22,911 bases of DNA from JBOHSA01 sp050732995. GTDB lineage: Bacteria; Gemmatimonadota; Gemmatimonadetes; Gemmatimonadales; GWC2-71-9. The notes under the pieces are model-generated. The model was not told the DNA's origin. It searched no databases and saw only the letters and a list, made by a program, of their open reading frames with translations. This document shows positions 21,836 through 22,911 of this stretch, piece by piece (position 1 is the stretch's first letter; each line of letters begins with the position of its first letter). The position numbers and the translations under genes were made by a program. The stretch spans positions 1 through 22,911 of the forward strand of contig JBOHSA010000079.1 in assembly GCA_050732995.1 (NCBI GenBank). The letters are read 5' to 3'.

Positions 21836-22911
21836 GCACGCGCGTGATCCCCACGCCGGACACGCCGCTGATGCAGCAGTACCGCGAGATCAAGGCGCGT
21901 TACCCGCAGACGATCCTGTTTTTCCGGATGGGCGACTTCTACGAGATGTTCGAGGACGACGCCCGGGTGGCGGCCCGCGACCTCGGGCTCACGCTCACGT
22001 CCCGCAACAACGGCGGCGCGGCCGACGTCCCGCTCGCGGGCGTGCCGGTCAAGGCGGCCGCTGACTACCTCCGCCAGCTGATCGCCAAGGGGCACCGCGT
22101 GGCGATCTGCGAGCAGGTGGAAGACCCGAAGCTCGCCAAAGGCTTGGTGCGGCGTGAGGTGGTAGAGACGGTGACGCCCGGGACGGTCCTTGCGGAGGAT
22201 TGGCTCGCCCGCAACCGCAACAACTACCTAGTGGCGCTCGATCCCCGCGGCACGGCCGCGGGGCTGGCGGCGCTGGACCTGACGACCGGGGAACTGGTGT
22301 TGGAGACGGTGCCGCCGGCGGAGCTCGGCGCGGCCCTGGCGCGGTACGAGGCGCCCGAGCTGGTGCTGCCCGTCGGCGCGCCGGCGGTGCTGGCCGAGGC
22401 CGCCGCGCGCAGCGAGCGCGAAGCGTGGGAGTTCGATCCGGAGCTCGCCCGCGAGGATCTGGCGCGCGCGTTCGGGCTCGCGTCACTCGACGGGCTGGGC
22501 GTCGAGCCGTCCGACCGCCCGGCGGTGGGGGCGGCGGGCGCGCTGCTGCGCTACGCCCGGGAATTGAAACCGGGCGGCTTGCCGCACCTCGCCCGGCCGA
22601 AGATCCTGCGCGGCGGCGATGTGCTGCCGCTCGACGAGATGACGCGGCGCAATCTCGAGCTGGTGGAGCCGCTCCGCCCGGGGGCGACCGGCACCACCGT
22701 GCTCGAAGTGCTGGACCGCACCCTGACGCCGATGGGCGCCCGGCTGCTGCGCCGCTGGCTCCTGGCACCGCTGGTGGATCCCGCCGCGATCAACGCGCGG
22801 CTCGACGCAGTGGACCTGCTGGTGCGGGGCGGGCGCGGGCGGGACCGGCTGCGTGAGGCGCTGGACGGCGTCCGCGACCTCGAGCGGTTGGCCGGCCGCG
22901 CGGCGCTAGGG
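21832..22911 (+). CDS. mutS: DNA mismatch repair protein MutS (3' end cut off)
   Basis: The first 360 residues of MutS, which binds mismatches and starts repair with ATP. The frame is open to the right edge, so the ATPase and clamp domains lie outside. The N-terminal mismatch-binding domain carries FFRMGDFYEMF, with Phe36 and Glu38 the residues that wedge into and contact the mismatch. DVPLAGVPVKAAADYLRQLI and VAICEQVEDPKLAKGLVRREVVETVTPGT are typical of domain I. The connector domain and start of the lever domain follow (DEMTRRNLELVEPLR, GTTVLEVLDRTLTPMGARLLRRWLLAPL). GTG 21832 overlaps the stop of the SPOR gene (GTGA), with GGAGGAG just upstream, so the two are translationally coupled. Confidence 0.95.
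   Translation, partial: MSTRVIPTPDTPLMQQYREIKARYPQTILFFRMGDFYEMFEDDARVAARDLGLTLTSRNNGGAADVPLAGVPVKAAADYLRQLIAKGHRVAICEQVEDPKLAKGLVRREVVETVTPGTVLAEDWLARNRNNYLVALDPRGTAAGLAALDLTTGELVLETVPPAELGAALARYEAPELVLPVGAPAVLAEAAARSEREAWEFDPELAREDLARAFGLASLDGLGVEPSDRPAVGAAGALLRYARELKPGGLPHLARPKILRGGDVLPLDEMTRRNLELVEPLRPGATGTTVLEVLDRTLTPMGARLLRRWLLAPLVDPAAINARLDAVDLLVRGGRGRDRLREALDGVRDLERLAGRAALG

Overview
The window is GC-rich bacterial DNA. Third-codon positions are almost all G or C, several starts are GTG, and genes often overlap by 1-4 bases. The gene mix points to a soil or sediment bacterium of the Gemmatimonadota or a close relative: a DUF5916/CBM9-like outer-membrane protein, ECF sigma factors paired with anti-sigma proteins, and HEAT-repeat secreted proteins. 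This placement is inference, because no rRNA or marker tree is available.

The left 5.2 kb looks like the end of an integrated genomic island. It holds a mercury-resistance operon (merR cut by the window edge, merT, merP, merA), a small unrecognised gene on the other strand, a 12-bp tandem repeat array with a promoter, two small helix-turn-helix/excisionase-like genes, and a tyrosine integrase. The integrase is broken by one apparent base deletion and runs into the 3' end of a tRNA-Phe(GAA) gene. The other end of the island lies beyond the left edge.

From 5.3 to 10.4 kb the content looks chromosomal: a Kef-type cation/proton antiporter with a TrkA_C tail, a CsgG-like lipoprotein-assembly protein on the minus strand, uracil phosphoribosyltransferase, and a SatD family gene followed directly by a DUF3307-like membrane protein. 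The SatD gene is preceded by an AT-rich patch with three inverted repeats. Its sequence looks like a degenerate class III nucleotide cyclase domain followed by a helix-turn-helix. This is the most interesting part of the window.

From 10.4 to 17.1 kb there is an ECF sigma factor, a translationally coupled membrane anti-sigma-like protein, two exported HEAT-repeat proteins and a large DUF5916 outer-membrane barrel. The first four genes form one operon with overlaps or short gaps.

From 17.1 kb to the end there are a YdcF-like DUF218 protein, a Nudix (ADP-ribose pyrophosphatase type) hydrolase, a second ECF sigma factor and its zinc-finger anti-sigma factor, then a tightly overlapping holA - SPOR/TPR protein - mutS cluster, with mutS cut by the right edge. 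The right half also carries an unusual number of C or G homopolymer tracts of ten or more bases, a 75-base pure-purine tract between the second sigma and its anti-sigma gene, and two copies of a G-rich inverted-repeat element in intergenic spaces.
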